Shown here piece after piece: positions 46,507-55,513 of a DNA stretch of 64,000 nt (the first letter of the stretch is position 1; each line of letters starts with the position of its first letter). The translations under genes were made by a program, and so were the position numbers. The DNA lies in assembly GCF_004005495.1 (NCBI RefSeq), contig NZ_RZYA01000014.1, positions 62,001 to 126,000 on the forward strand, written 5' to 3'. Source of the DNA: Streptomyces antnestii (lineage in GTDB: Bacteria; Actinomycetota; Actinomycetes; Streptomycetales; Streptomycetaceae). The notes beneath the pieces are model-generated. The model was not told where the DNA came from. It did not search any database and saw only the letters and a program-made list of their open reading frames with translations.

Positions 46507-47418
46507 ATGGGGAAAAACGGACAGTCTGAGGTCAAGGAGCTGGCCTACACCCCGACCGTGGGCGCCGCGGCCGGGGTCGAGGTGATGGAGCTCGCCGATC
46601 TGTACGAGCGCTCACGCCGCCATGGCAACGACCCGTACGTGCCGCTGCGGCCCGCCTTCCACCAGCTGATCGGCGCCCGCTCGCGGCCGCTGCGGATGTG
46701 GGTGGACTTCGTCGAGCACGAGCTGCGGCCCGGGTCGTGGCTGTGGATCCGACCGGGTCAGGTGCAGCGGTTCGGCCCCGACCTGGTGGCGGCGGACGGG
46801 GTGGTGGTGCTGTTCCAGCCGGGCTTCCTGCCGTCGGCCACGGTGTCGGCGGCGCACATGGACCCGCCCTACGAGCAGCGTCCGACGACGCCGGACAGCG
46901 CGGCGGCGGAGGGCCTGCGGCGGGCGCTCGACCATCTCTCGTACGAGTACGGTGCGATGGCCTCGCTTCCCCTTCAGGCACACACCGAGGTGTTGCGCGC
47001 GCTGCTGTCCGTCCTTGTGGTGCGGTTCGCACAGGCGCGCGGCCCGGCGCCCCGGCCGACCCCCGCGTCAGAGACTTTCCGCCGTTTCCACTCGGCCGTG
47101 GAGCGGGACCATGCGGTGACCCGACGCGTGGAGGACTACGCAGCGGCGCTCGGCTACAGCTCGCGCACGCTGACCCGTGCGACGCTCGCCGCGACGGGAC
47201 GTACGGCCAAGCAGTACATCGACGACCGGGTGCTGCTCGAGGCGAAGCGCCTGCTGTGGCACAGCGGTCTCGCCGCGAAGGAGGTCGCGGACCGGCTCGG
47301 GTTCACCGACGCCAGCGACTTCACGAAGTTCTTTCGGCTACGGACGGGCGTGACGCCGGGCGCTTTCCGCGAGGACCCATCGCCACGTCATCAGAATGGG
47401 CACCACACGCCCACCTGA
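46507..47418 (+). CDS. AraC family regulator, likely activator of vdcBCD
   Basis: The 303-aa protein has an N-terminal cupin-like sensor (LRMWVDFVEHELRPGSWLWIRPGQVQRF) and a C-terminal double HTH (VEDYAAALGYSSRTLTRATLAATGRTAKQYIDDRVLLEAKRLL ... AKEVADRLGFTDASDFTKFFRLRTGVTPGAFR). It is divergent from vdcB across an 84-bp gap. A -10-like TAGCGT on the vdcB strand lacks a matching -35, as expected for an activator-dependent promoter. Ligand presumably vanillate or a related phenolic acid. Confidence 0.87.
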   Translation: MGKNGQSEVKELAYTPTVGAAAGVEVMELADLYERSRRHGNDPYVPLRPAFHQLIGARSRPLRMWVDFVEHELRPGSWLWIRPGQVQRFGPDLVAADGVVVLFQPGFLPSATVSAAHMDPPYEQRPTTPDSAAAEGLRRALDHLSYEYGAMASLPLQAHTEVLRALLSVLVVRFAQARGPAPRPTPASETFRRFHSAVERDHAVTRRVEDYAAALGYSSRTLTRATLAATGRTAKQYIDDRVLLEAKRLLWHSGLAAKEVADRLGFTDASDFTKFFRLRTGVTPGAFREDPSPRHQNGHHTPT

Positions 47419-48095
47419 ACGCTCCTCGCTGCACCGTCATCGCCCAGGACTACCGCAGGACAGGTTGGCGCACGGCCTGCCCCCGGCCGGGGCCCTCAGT
47501 ACCCGGCTCGGGCTGCCGGGCCAGGGCGTGCCCTGTCGATCTTGACCGCCCAGCGGTCACACTCCGATGAAGCGCACCGTTTCCGTCATGTCGGGTCTTC
47601 GAACTTGGTGGGGGTGCGGCGCTGACGGGCGGGCTCTCCGGTCAGTCGGGCGGACGGCAAGAAGCCGAAAACCGGGTCAGCCGACCGCTCCGCGGAACGC
47701 GACCCCGCACACCCGCCGTCCCCCCATCATCTTCTTCGCGGTGGAGAAGCATCGCGTCGTACACGGGGGACTCGGGCCGCCGCACTCCTGCATCCCAGAT
47801 CCCTTCTCGGAGAAAACCCGCCCAACCCAGACGACTCACGACTCCGGTCTTCACAGTGGCTGCCCGACCGTCCGTCCCACACGCGTGGCTGTCGGCCCGC
47901 GAGACGTACCGCGGCCTACAGCCCGGTTGCGAGAGACCACCGTGACGCTGCGGCGCTGATGAGGCACCGCTGATGAAGTGGCCCCGCGTCAGCCGTCGTG
48001 AGCGGGTCCGCGAGGATCACCAGGTCAACGCTGGTTTCCAGCCACCGGAATCCTGGCTGACCGGCAGGGCGTGCATGCGGCAGAATCCCGAGCAC
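47419..48095. other. Intergenic region without recognisable genes
   Basis: About 680 bases between the AraC and LysR genes. Small open frames lack family resemblance and plausible starts. No RNA gene, strong hairpin or IS end was seen; it may be decayed coding sequence. Confidence 0.5.
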
Positions 48096-49052
48096 ATGAC
48101 CCCACGGCAGTCCCGTTCCGCACACCTCGCCAACCTCGACCTCAACCTCCTGGTGACGCTCCGCGCGCTGCTGCGCGAGCGCAACGTCACCCGTGCCGCC
48201 CGGCACCTCGGCGTTACCCAGCCGGCCGCCAGCGCCGCGCTGTCCCGGCTGCGCCGGCATTTCGGGGACGAGCTGCTCGTGCGGGTCCAGGGTTCTTACG
48301 TCCTGACGCCGCTCGCCGCGCAACTGGCCGGGCAGACCGAGACCGTGTGTGCGGCCGCCGAGCGGCTCTTCGCGACAGGCAGGGCGTTCGACTCCGCCAC
48401 CACCCAGCGGGAGTTCACGCTGCTGATGGCCGACTACCCGGCAACCGTCCTGGGCCCTGCGCTGTCACGGCTCTTCGACCGCGAGGCGCCGCATGCGGCG
48501 CTCCATCTCCAGCTCATCAGGGAGACTCTGGGCAGCGTCGCGGGCGACGCGATCCGGCTCGTCGACGGCATGGTCTCCCCGCCCCTCGGCCACTCCCGCA
48601 CCCCAGGGGTCGAGTCGGCTCCGCTCTTCCAGGACCAGTGGGTCTGCGTGGTGTCCGCCGACCACCCGCTGTGCGAGGCCCAGTCGTTCGGCATCGAGGA
48701 CCTGGCACGGTTGCCGTGGGTGGTGCCCTACCACCGGGACGACGGCTATCCGTCGGCCGCTCCGGCGACCCGGCAGCTGACCGCACTGGGCATCCGGCCG
48801 CGGATCGCCGTACGTGTGGAGAGCTACCGGGCTGTACCCGACTTCATCGCCGGCACGCGGCGGGTGGCGCTCATTCCGGAGCGGCTCGCCGCGCCGCTGC
48901 CGTCCGCGCACGGGCTGCGCACGCTCGACTGCCCGATACCGCTCGACCCGCTGGAGGAGCATCTGTGGTGGGACGCGAGCCACGACCAGGATCCGGCGCA
49001 CAGCTGGCTGCGTGACCTGGTGGCCCGGGCGGCGGCCTGCCTCGGACCATAA
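48096..49052 (+). CDS. LysR family regulator
   Basis: The 318-aa protein has the NodD-like N-terminus LDLNLLVTLRALLRERNVTRAARHLGVTQPAASAALSRLRRHFGDELLVR and a type 2 periplasmic-binding-protein effector domain. It precedes, in the same direction, the FAD oxidoreductase-dehydratase-aconitase X-MFS operon, with a 130-bp gap that is long enough to hold an operator. It most likely activates that operon in response to its substrate. ATG 48096 is chosen; there are upstream in-frame starts but they lack homology. Confidence 0.87.
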   Translation: MTPRQSRSAHLANLDLNLLVTLRALLRERNVTRAARHLGVTQPAASAALSRLRRHFGDELLVRVQGSYVLTPLAAQLAGQTETVCAAAERLFATGRAFDSATTQREFTLLMADYPATVLGPALSRLFDREAPHAALHLQLIRETLGSVAGDAIRLVDGMVSPPLGHSRTPGVESAPLFQDQWVCVVSADHPLCEAQSFGIEDLARLPWVVPYHRDDGYPSAAPATRQLTALGIRPRIAVRVESYRAVPDFIAGTRRVALIPERLAAPLPSAHGLRTLDCPIPLDPLEEHLWWDASHDQDPAHSWLRDLVARAAACLGP

Positions 49053-49182
49053 ACGCGATTGATGCCGCCCAGCCGAATGCTCTATCGACCTGGGCATTCC
49101 CTCCGCCGGGCAGGGCTTCCTACTGTGCCGGGCAAGCACCGAGAGCCGACTGCGGCACCGCCCCCTCGCACAGGAGACCTCC

Positions 49183-50475
49183 ATGCCCCATGCCCTGACC
49201 GAGCTGAAGGTCCACACCGTCACCAAGCCCGTCGGCACCACGAGCCATCAGCTCGACGCCGATTTCTGCGTGGTGGGGGCGGGCGTCTCCGGTATCTCCG
49301 CCGCGATCGAGAGCGCCCGGCTCGGGCGTGAGGTCGTCCTGGTCGACGGCCTGCCCGTGCTCGGCGGGCAGATGGTGAACTCGCTGATCGGGCTGTTCTG
49401 CGGGGTGTACGGCAACGGGCCGGCCTACCGGCAGCTCACCCACGGGATCTTCGACGGCATCTTCGCGGACCTGGGCGCTTCGGGCGATCTGCACGTCAAC
49501 CGCGGCCACACCATCACCGTCACCTATGACGAGGTGGCGCTGGGACGGTGGGTGGAGCGCCGGATCCGGGAGCTGGGCGTCCGCGTCGTCCTCGGTGCTT
49601 CCCTCACCGGTGTGGAACGCGACGGCCGGCGCATCACGGCGGTGTCCTTCGCCACCCGGCATGGGGCGGTACGGGTCACCGCGCCGGGATTCGTCGACGC
49701 CACCGGCGACGCGGCACTCACCTGGGAGGCGGGGTTGCCCTGCCGGATACCGGATCGGACCATCTACGGCTCGCAGCAGATCGTCCTGGAACACCTGGAC
49801 GAAGAACACCAGCCGAGCCGCGAGGAGCTCGCCGAGCGCGTCCACGCCAACGCCGCCGAGTGGGGGTTGATACGCCGCGACGGGCTCGCGTTCTTCTTCC
49901 CCGGCCGGAACACCGCCGTCCTCAACATGACCCACATCCCGGCCCCGCTCGACCCGGTCGAGGCGTCGTCCGCCCAGCTCGAGGGCCGCGAACAGGCCGA
50001 CCGAGTGGTCGAGTTCCTCCGGGCGGAGTTCCCGAAGGCCTTCGGTGCGGCGAAGGTCCGCTCGTACGGCTTCCCAGGAAGGAGGCAGACCCGCTGGATC
50101 AAGGGGGTCCACCAGCTGTCGCTGGAAGAGGTGCGGACAGGGATCCGTTTCGACGATGCGGTCGCCCGCACCTCCTGGCCCATCGAGCTGCACGACCGCG
50201 CCGACGGATACGTCTGGGAGACCTTCGACGCCGACCATGTCCACTACGTGCCGCTGCGCTCCCTGCTCTCACCGGACTGCGACAACCTCATCGCCGCCGG
50301 ACGCTGCGCCGACGGCGATGCCGCCGCCCTGTCCAGCGTCCGCGTCATGGGCCCGTGCGCCGCCATGGGGGCGGGCGCCGCGCACGCCCTGGACCTCGCC
50401 GGCCGCGACGGCAGCGTACATGCGATCGACCTCGCCGCCCTTCGCGCCCGACTCGCCGCCAACGTCGACGACTGA
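49183..50475 (+). CDS. FAD-dependent oxidoreductase (FAD_oxidored family)
   Basis: The 430-aa protein has an N-terminal FAD-binding fold (DADFCVVGAGVSGISAAIESARLGREVVLVDGLPVLGGQMVNSLIG) and a C-terminal CDNLIAAGRCADGDAAALSSVRVMGPCAAMGAGAAHAL, the layout of the pfam12831-type oxidoreductases. The GQ(M)xxxLIGxFCG segment is characteristic. These enzymes oxidise or reduce poorly known hydroxy- or keto-substrates. AGGAGA precedes ATG 49183. It opens a five-gene operon; the dehydratase starts 11 bp after its stop. Confidence 0.85.
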   Translation: MPHALTELKVHTVTKPVGTTSHQLDADFCVVGAGVSGISAAIESARLGREVVLVDGLPVLGGQMVNSLIGLFCGVYGNGPAYRQLTHGIFDGIFADLGASGDLHVNRGHTITVTYDEVALGRWVERRIRELGVRVVLGASLTGVERDGRRITAVSFATRHGAVRVTAPGFVDATGDAALTWEAGLPCRIPDRTIYGSQQIVLEHLDEEHQPSREELAERVHANAAEWGLIRRDGLAFFFPGRNTAVLNMTHIPAPLDPVEASSAQLEGREQADRVVEFLRAEFPKAFGAAKVRSYGFPGRRQTRWIKGVHQLSLEEVRTGIRFDDAVARTSWPIELHDRADGYVWETFDADHVHYVPLRSLLSPDCDNLIAAGRCADGDAAALSSVRVMGPCAAMGAGAAHALDLAGRDGSVHAIDLAALRARLAANVDD

Positions 50476-50486
50476 GGAGCCGTTCC

Positions 50487-52181
50487 GTGACCGCACTCCG
50501 CAGCAACTACACCCCCGGCACGTCCCCGTGGGCCGTCCGGCGGGCCCAGTGGCGGGCCCTCGGCCTCACCGACGAGGACATGGCCAAGCCGAAGATCGCC
50601 ATCGTCAACTCCTCGTCCCAGCTCGCCACCTGCTACAGCCACCTTGACGACATCGCGAGGGCCGTCAAGGAGGCGATCGCCGAAGCGGGCGGCGTCGGCT
50701 TCGAGATCCGCACCGTCGCCCCGAGCGACTTCATCCACAGCGCGGGCGGGCGCGGCGGATACATCCTCTCCGCCCGCGACCTGATCACCCACGACATCGA
50801 GGCCGCCGTCGAAGGCGCCCAGCTCGACGGCATGCTCACCCTCGCCTCCTGCGACAAGACCGCGCCCGGCCAGCTGATGGCGGCGGCGCGGCTCGACCTG
50901 CCGACCATCGTCGTCGGCTGCGGCTACCAGGCCTGCGGCACCTTCGGCGGACGCCCCTGCGACATCGAGGACGTCTTTCTCGGCGCGGGCCACTACGCCC
51001 AGGGCCGCATCGGCCTGGACGAACTGACCGGCATGAGCGAGAACGCCGTCGCGGGCCCCGGCGTCTGCGCCGGCATGGGCACCGCCAACTCCCTGCACAT
51101 CGCCTGCGAGGCACTCGGCATGGCGCTGCCCGGCTCCACCCCCGTGCTCGCCAACAGCCCCAGGATGTGGGCCGACGTGCGGACGGCGGGGCGGCGGATC
51201 GTCGAGCTCGTACGGGAGGACCTGCGACCTCGCACCCTGCTCACCCGCGAGGCCTTCGAGAACGCGGTGACGGCCATGCTCGCCGTCAGCGCCTCCATCA
51301 ACTCCGTCAAGCACCTGCAGGCGGTCGCCGAGGAGGCGCAGAGCGGCATCGACGTGTACGGGATGTACGAGCGGCTCGCGGACCGGGTGCCGCTGCTGGC
51401 CGCCGTACGGCCGAACGGCCCGCATTCCATTGAGGAGTTCGAGGCGGCGGGAGGTGCGTCGGGGGTGCTGTGGCAGCTGCGCGAACTGCTGCACACCGAG
51501 GCCCTGACCGCCACCGGCCGCACCCTCGGCGAGGAGCTCGCGGGCCGGCAGCCCGCGGACCCCGAGGTGATCCGCCCCGGCGAGCGGCCGTTCGGCCGCA
51601 GACCCACGATCGTCCTGGTCCGCGGCTCGCTCGCGCCGGCCACCGGCATCGTCAAGCTGGCGGTCGACGAGGAGCGCCCGCCGTCGTTCACCGGACCGGC
51701 CAAGGTGTACGACAGCCCGCAGGACGCTCTCGCCGGGCTGCGCGCCGGAGACGCGCAGCCGGGACACGTGCTGGTCCTGCGCGGTCTCGGGCCCAAGGGC
51801 ACCCCCGGCATGGGCATGGCCTCGCGGCCCGTCTTCGCCCTCGATGGGGCCGGGCTGACCGGCAAGGTCGCCGTCGTCACCGACGGGCAGCTCTCCGGCC
51901 TGGTCAACAAGGGCGTCGTCGTCGGCGAGGTCTCCCCGGAGGCCGCGGACGGCGGGCCGCTGGCCCTGGTCCGCGACGGCGACACCATCTCCATCGACCT
52001 CACGAACCGCCGCGTCGACCTTCTCGTACCGGACGAGGAACTGGCCACCCGCATCCCTTGGACCCCGTCCGTCGACGCCGAGCGCGGCTGGCTGTCCGTC
52101 TACCGGCGTACTGTCCGCCCCCTCCAGGAAGGCGCGGTCCTCACCCCGCGCACGCTCGAGGAAGGAACCACGAACGCGTGA
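50487..52181 (+). CDS. IlvD/Edd family Fe-S dehydratase
   Basis: The 564-aa dehydratase has the three cluster cysteines of the family: TCYSHLDDIA (N-terminal), ASCDKTAPGQ and GPGVCAGMGTANS, plus the C-terminal TDGQLSGLVNKGVVVGEVSPEAADGG lid. It should eliminate water from a 2,3-dihydroxy acid to give a 2-keto acid. Divergence from IlvD (VCAGMGTANS rather than CGGMYTANT) favours a sugar-acid or other specialised dehydratase over branched-chain amino acid synthesis. GTG 50487 with GAGGAG. The stop overlaps the next GTG (GTGA). Confidence 0.87.
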   Translation: MTALRSNYTPGTSPWAVRRAQWRALGLTDEDMAKPKIAIVNSSSQLATCYSHLDDIARAVKEAIAEAGGVGFEIRTVAPSDFIHSAGGRGGYILSARDLITHDIEAAVEGAQLDGMLTLASCDKTAPGQLMAAARLDLPTIVVGCGYQACGTFGGRPCDIEDVFLGAGHYAQGRIGLDELTGMSENAVAGPGVCAGMGTANSLHIACEALGMALPGSTPVLANSPRMWADVRTAGRRIVELVREDLRPRTLLTREAFENAVTAMLAVSASINSVKHLQAVAEEAQSGIDVYGMYERLADRVPLLAAVRPNGPHSIEEFEAAGGASGVLWQLRELLHTEALTATGRTLGEELAGRQPADPEVIRPGERPFGRRPTIVLVRGSLAPATGIVKLAVDEERPPSFTGPAKVYDSPQDALAGLRAGDAQPGHVLVLRGLGPKGTPGMGMASRPVFALDGAGLTGKVAVVTDGQLSGLVNKGVVVGEVSPEAADGGPLALVRDGDTISIDLTNRRVDLLVPDEELATRIPWTPSVDAERGWLSVYRRTVRPLQEGAVLTPRTLEEGTTNA

Positions 52182-53458
52182 AGCTCAGCGACACCGACAA
52201 GGCCATGCTCGACGGCGCCGAAGGACCCGCCGTCGCGGCCGCCATGGACCTCCTCGTCCGCTACGGGCAGGCCCTGGACGCCGAGCAGCTGTGCGACGTG
52301 CGGAACGTCGCCGGGACGATGACCCAGCCCTCGCCCGCCAAGGCCCGACTGGTGCGGGAGGGCGGCTGGCACAAGGCCTACGCCGTGCTCAACCTTGACA
52401 GCGACGGCGACTTCGCCATCCCCGACATGAAGGTGCCCACCTGCCAGCTGCAGCAGAGCTTCGGCCCCGACGCCGAGGGCATCGCCCCCTACCCCAAGGA
52501 GTTCGTCGCGCTGCAGACCGACGCCGAGGCGTTCTACAGCCGCAAGGGCGTCAACATCCTCGCCACCTGTACGCCGTACCAGGTGGGCAACCTCCCCGTG
52601 CGCGGCGAGCACGTGGCCTGGATGGAGTCCTCGGCGGTCGTCTACGCCAACTCGGTCCTGGGCGCCCGCACCAACTGCGAGGGCACCGCTTCCACCGGAG
52701 CGGCCTCGCTCACCGGCCGCATCCCCTGCTGGGGCAACCACCACACCGAGAACCGGCTCGGCACCCACCACATCGACGTCCGCACACCGGTGGTCGGGCC
52801 GCTCGACTGGGGCATGCTCGGCTACTTCGCGGGCGGCCTCGTCCAGGAGGAACGCCCGGTCGTCACCGGCACCCTGGCCCGGCCCGACCCGCTCGACCTC
52901 AAGCACTTCGGGGCGGCCGCCGCCTCCTCGGGCGGCGTCGAGATCTACCACCTACCCGGCATCACACCGGAAGCCCCGAGTCTCGAGGCGGCCTTCGGTG
53001 GGCGGCCCGTACCCGAGGCCGTCCCGTACGGGGAGCGCGAGCGCCGCGCCGTCTATGAGGACCTCAACTCCCAGGGCAACGACCCGGACGTGGACTTCGT
53101 CCTCCTCGGGTGCCCCCACGCCTCGCTCGACCAGGTCCGCGACACCGCCCGGCTGCTGGAGGGACGGCGGCTCAGCTCCGGCACCCAGCTGTGGCTGATG
53201 GTGCCGCGCGCGCTGCGCACCACCGCTGACCGCAACGGCTGGACGCAGACCATCGAGCGCGCAGGCGGCCGCGTCCTGACCGACTCCTGCCCCGCCATGT
53301 CCCGTTCCGTGCCGCCCGGCACGAAGGTCTTCGCCACCGACTCGGCGAAACAGGCCCACTACCTGCCCGCGATCCTCGGCATCGAGGCCTGGTTCGGCAC
53401 ACTCGCCGACTGCGTCGACGCCGCCGTCACCGGCACCTGGAAGGGAGACCTGCGATGA
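52178..53458 (+). CDS. Aconitase X catalytic (large) subunit
   Basis: The 426-aa protein matches the aconitase X large-subunit family (formerly DUF521): KLSDTDKAMLDGAEGPAVAAAMDLL, ILATCTPYQVGNLPVRGEHVAWMESSAVVYANSVLGARTNCEG, GCPHASLDQVRDTARLLEGRR and a conserved Cys in LTDSCPAMS. Characterised relatives are the two-subunit cis-3-hydroxy-L-proline dehydratase of bacteria and mevalonate 5-phosphate dehydratase of archaea. None of the usual hydroxyproline genes (proline racemase, imine reductase) are near, so the substrate is open. It is coupled at both ends by overlapping stop/start codons. Confidence 0.88.
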   Translation: MKLSDTDKAMLDGAEGPAVAAAMDLLVRYGQALDAEQLCDVRNVAGTMTQPSPAKARLVREGGWHKAYAVLNLDSDGDFAIPDMKVPTCQLQQSFGPDAEGIAPYPKEFVALQTDAEAFYSRKGVNILATCTPYQVGNLPVRGEHVAWMESSAVVYANSVLGARTNCEGTASTGAASLTGRIPCWGNHHTENRLGTHHIDVRTPVVGPLDWGMLGYFAGGLVQEERPVVTGTLARPDPLDLKHFGAAAASSGGVEIYHLPGITPEAPSLEAAFGGRPVPEAVPYGERERRAVYEDLNSQGNDPDVDFVLLGCPHASLDQVRDTARLLEGRRLSSGTQLWLMVPRALRTTADRNGWTQTIERAGGRVLTDSCPAMSRSVPPGTKVFATDSAKQAHYLPAILGIEAWFGTLADCVDAAVTGTWKGDLR

Positions 53459-53919
53459 GCACCGCCGTCGTCCTGCGGGGGCGGACCGTCGTCCCCGGCC
53501 TCGCGGAGGGCGAGGCGCTCGTATCGCCGGAGACGATCTCCGGTTGGGGCGGCATCGACCCGGCCCGCGGCATCGTCATCGAGCGCCGCCACCCGCTGTA
53601 CGGCCAGTCCTTCGCCGGCAGGATCCTGGTGTTCCCCGGCGCCAAGGGCTCCTCCGGCTGGGCGGGCTTCTTCCAGGCGACCCGGCTCGCCGGCACCGCA
53701 CCCCTCGGCATGATCTTCGTGACGACGACCACCAAGGCCGCCCTCGGCGCGGTCGTCACCCGCGTCCCCACCGTGACCGGCCTGGACCAGGACCCGCTGA
53801 CCGTCATCCGCACCGGCGACCGGGTCCGCATCGACGCCGACCTCGGCACCGTCACGGTGCACCCCGCACCGGCCCCACACACCGTCACGCACCCCTCAAC
53901 GACGAGGAGACGTCCATGA
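53455..53919 (+). CDS. Aconitase X swivel (small) subunit
   Basis: The 154-aa protein is the DUF126-type swivel domain: SPETISGWGGIDPARGIVIERRHPLYGQSFAGRILVFPGAKGSSGWAGFF, with the GSSG segment that carries the catalytic Ser in the family. It overlaps the large-subunit gene by 4 bp (ATGA) and forms the active dehydratase with it. The C-terminus (HTVTHPSTTRRRP) is unusual and low-complexity because the frame runs into the symporter start. Confidence 0.88.
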   Translation: MSTAVVLRGRTVVPGLAEGEALVSPETISGWGGIDPARGIVIERRHPLYGQSFAGRILVFPGAKGSSGWAGFFQATRLAGTAPLGMIFVTTTTKAALGAVVTRVPTVTGLDQDPLTVIRTGDRVRIDADLGTVTVHPAPAPHTVTHPSTTRRRP

Positions 53920-55334
53920 GCGCCGCACCACCCGTCCTGGAACTGACCCCGATCGTCGAGCGGCAGCATGCGAGCCGCTCCTGGCTGCTGATGTACGCCG
54001 TCTGCTGCCTGATCACCTTCCTCGACGGCTTCGACTTCCAGATCCTGTCGTTCGCCGCCACCTACATCCGGAAGGACTTCGGGCTCACCGAGACCCAGCT
54101 CGGCACCCTGGGCACGGTGGGCCTCTTCGGCACCATGATCGGTGCGTTGATCATGGGTTATCTGGCGGACCGGATCGGACGCCGTCCCACCATCGCCGTG
54201 TCGGTCGCCGGCTTCGGCCTCTTCATGCTCGGCTTCGCCTACGCAGACACCTACGGACACCTGGTCGCCCTGCGGTTCGTCTCCGGACTCTTCCTGGGCG
54301 GGGTGCTCCCGCTGACGTGGGCCCTGGCGGCCGAGTATGCGCCGAAGCGGTTCCGGGTGACCGCCGTGTCGATCATCATGGTCGGCTACACGCTCGGCGG
54401 TGCCGCGGGCGGTCCCGTCTCCAACTGGCTGGTCCCGGAGCATGGTTGGCGCTCGGTGTTCCTCGTCGGCGGTGTCTGCTCCCTGCTCACCGTCCTCGCG
54501 GTGCTGCCGCTGCTGCCCGAGTCGGTGAAGTTCCTGGCGCTGAAGGCCCGCCCCGGCAGCGATGAGCGCATCGCCCGCGTCCTGCGCCGCTTCCAGCCGG
54601 ACCTGTCCATCGAGCCCGGGACCCGCTTCACCGCCGGCGACCCGCAGCCGGCCCACTCCGGCAGGCGGTTCACCCCCGCTCAGCTCTTCCGCGGCCATCT
54701 CGCCGGCATCACACCCCTGCTGTGGCTGGTCTACCTCCTTTCCTCGGCGCTGATCTACTTCATGGTGTTCTGGACCCCGATGATCAACGAAAGGATGGGC
54801 TTCAGCGTGAGCGCGGCCGCCACCATCGCCGCCCTGGCGAGCGTCGCGGGCGCCGTCGGGCAGCTGTTCATCAGCCGGTTCGTCGACCGCAAGGGCGCGG
54901 GCACCATCCTGTGGATGCCCCTCGCGGCCGTCGTCTGCATGCTGGTGCTGGGCGCCGGAGCGCTCGGTCCGGCCGTCTACGTCGCCTTCGTCATCGGCGC
55001 CAAAATGTTCGTCAACGGCGGCCATGGCGGCATCACCAGCATCGCGGGCACCTTCTATCCGACGGCGATCCGCGCCAACGGCGCTGCCTGGGCGTCCTCG
55101 GTCGCCAAGATCGGTGCCATGGTCGGTCCCTGGCTCGGCGGCGTCATCCTCGACGCCGGTCTCGGAGCGCGCGGAGCGTTCACCGTGTTCGCGGTCTGCC
55201 CGGCCGTGATGGTGCTGGTGCTGTTCGCGCTCGGCCGGGTCCAGCGCAGGCTGCCGGCCGAGGCGGAGGGCGCACTGTCCGCGGAGGCACCCGCGACCGG
55301 CGCGACGCCGGTGAGGACGGTGGTCCCCTCCTGA
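53916..55334 (+). CDS. MFS aromatic-acid:H+ symporter type transporter
   Basis: The 472-aa, 12-TM protein begins with LITFLDGFDFQILSFAATYIRKDFGLTETQLGTLGTVGLFGTMIGALIMGYLADRIGRRP, the AAHS/PcaK-type first helices with the DGFD motif and motif A. A hydrophilic central loop separates the two halves. It should import a carboxylate. It is last in the operon, overlapping the AcnX small subunit by ATGA, and is followed by a strong terminator. It suggests that the operon's substrate is an external organic acid. Confidence 0.88.
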   Translation: MSAAPPVLELTPIVERQHASRSWLLMYAVCCLITFLDGFDFQILSFAATYIRKDFGLTETQLGTLGTVGLFGTMIGALIMGYLADRIGRRPTIAVSVAGFGLFMLGFAYADTYGHLVALRFVSGLFLGGVLPLTWALAAEYAPKRFRVTAVSIIMVGYTLGGAAGGPVSNWLVPEHGWRSVFLVGGVCSLLTVLAVLPLLPESVKFLALKARPGSDERIARVLRRFQPDLSIEPGTRFTAGDPQPAHSGRRFTPAQLFRGHLAGITPLLWLVYLLSSALIYFMVFWTPMINERMGFSVSAAATIAALASVAGAVGQLFISRFVDRKGAGTILWMPLAAVVCMLVLGAGALGPAVYVAFVIGAKMFVNGGHGGITSIAGTFYPTAIRANGAAWASSVAKIGAMVGPWLGGVILDAGLGARGAFTVFAVCPAVMVLVLFALGRVQRRLPAEAEGALSAEAPATGATPVRTVVPS

Positions 55335-55380
55335 CAGGCGGGTCCGTCCCTGACGTGATCCGCAGGTGAGGTACGCACGA

Positions 55381-55418
55381 GGGTCCCGGCCGGGGAGTTG
55401 CCTCCCCGGCCGGGACCC
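55381..55418 (+). terminator. Strong hairpin terminator after the AcnX operon
   Basis: Perfect 17-bp arms (55381-55397, 55402-55418) with a TTGC loop, starting 46 bp after the MFS stop. Confidence 0.85.
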
Positions 55419-55434
55419 TTCGGCATGTCGGCGG

Positions 55435-55482
55435 TCATGCGGAGCGGCGGTAGATCGCTGAGGCGACGCTCGGCACCGCCGG
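55435..55482 (-). pseudogene. 3' end remnant of a MaoC-type hydratase gene
   Basis: The minus strand reads PSVASAIYRRSA then stop, against CVASAIYRHYA then stop at the end of the intact MaoC gene at 58135, and the DNA also matches in part (CGGTAGATCGC shared). An in-frame stop lies about 15 codons upstream, so only the tail is left. It sits just left of the TnpB element, facing the same way as the operon on the other side. Confidence 0.45.
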
Positions 55483-55513
55483 TCAAAGAGGCAAGGCTCG
55501 GTGACCGGAATTC

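Noticed and set aside
50487..52181. IlvD of branched-chain amino acid synthesis
   Set aside because: The Cys loop is VCAGMGTANS rather than the CGGMYTANT form and the gene is coupled to aconitase X and an importer, not to ilv genes.
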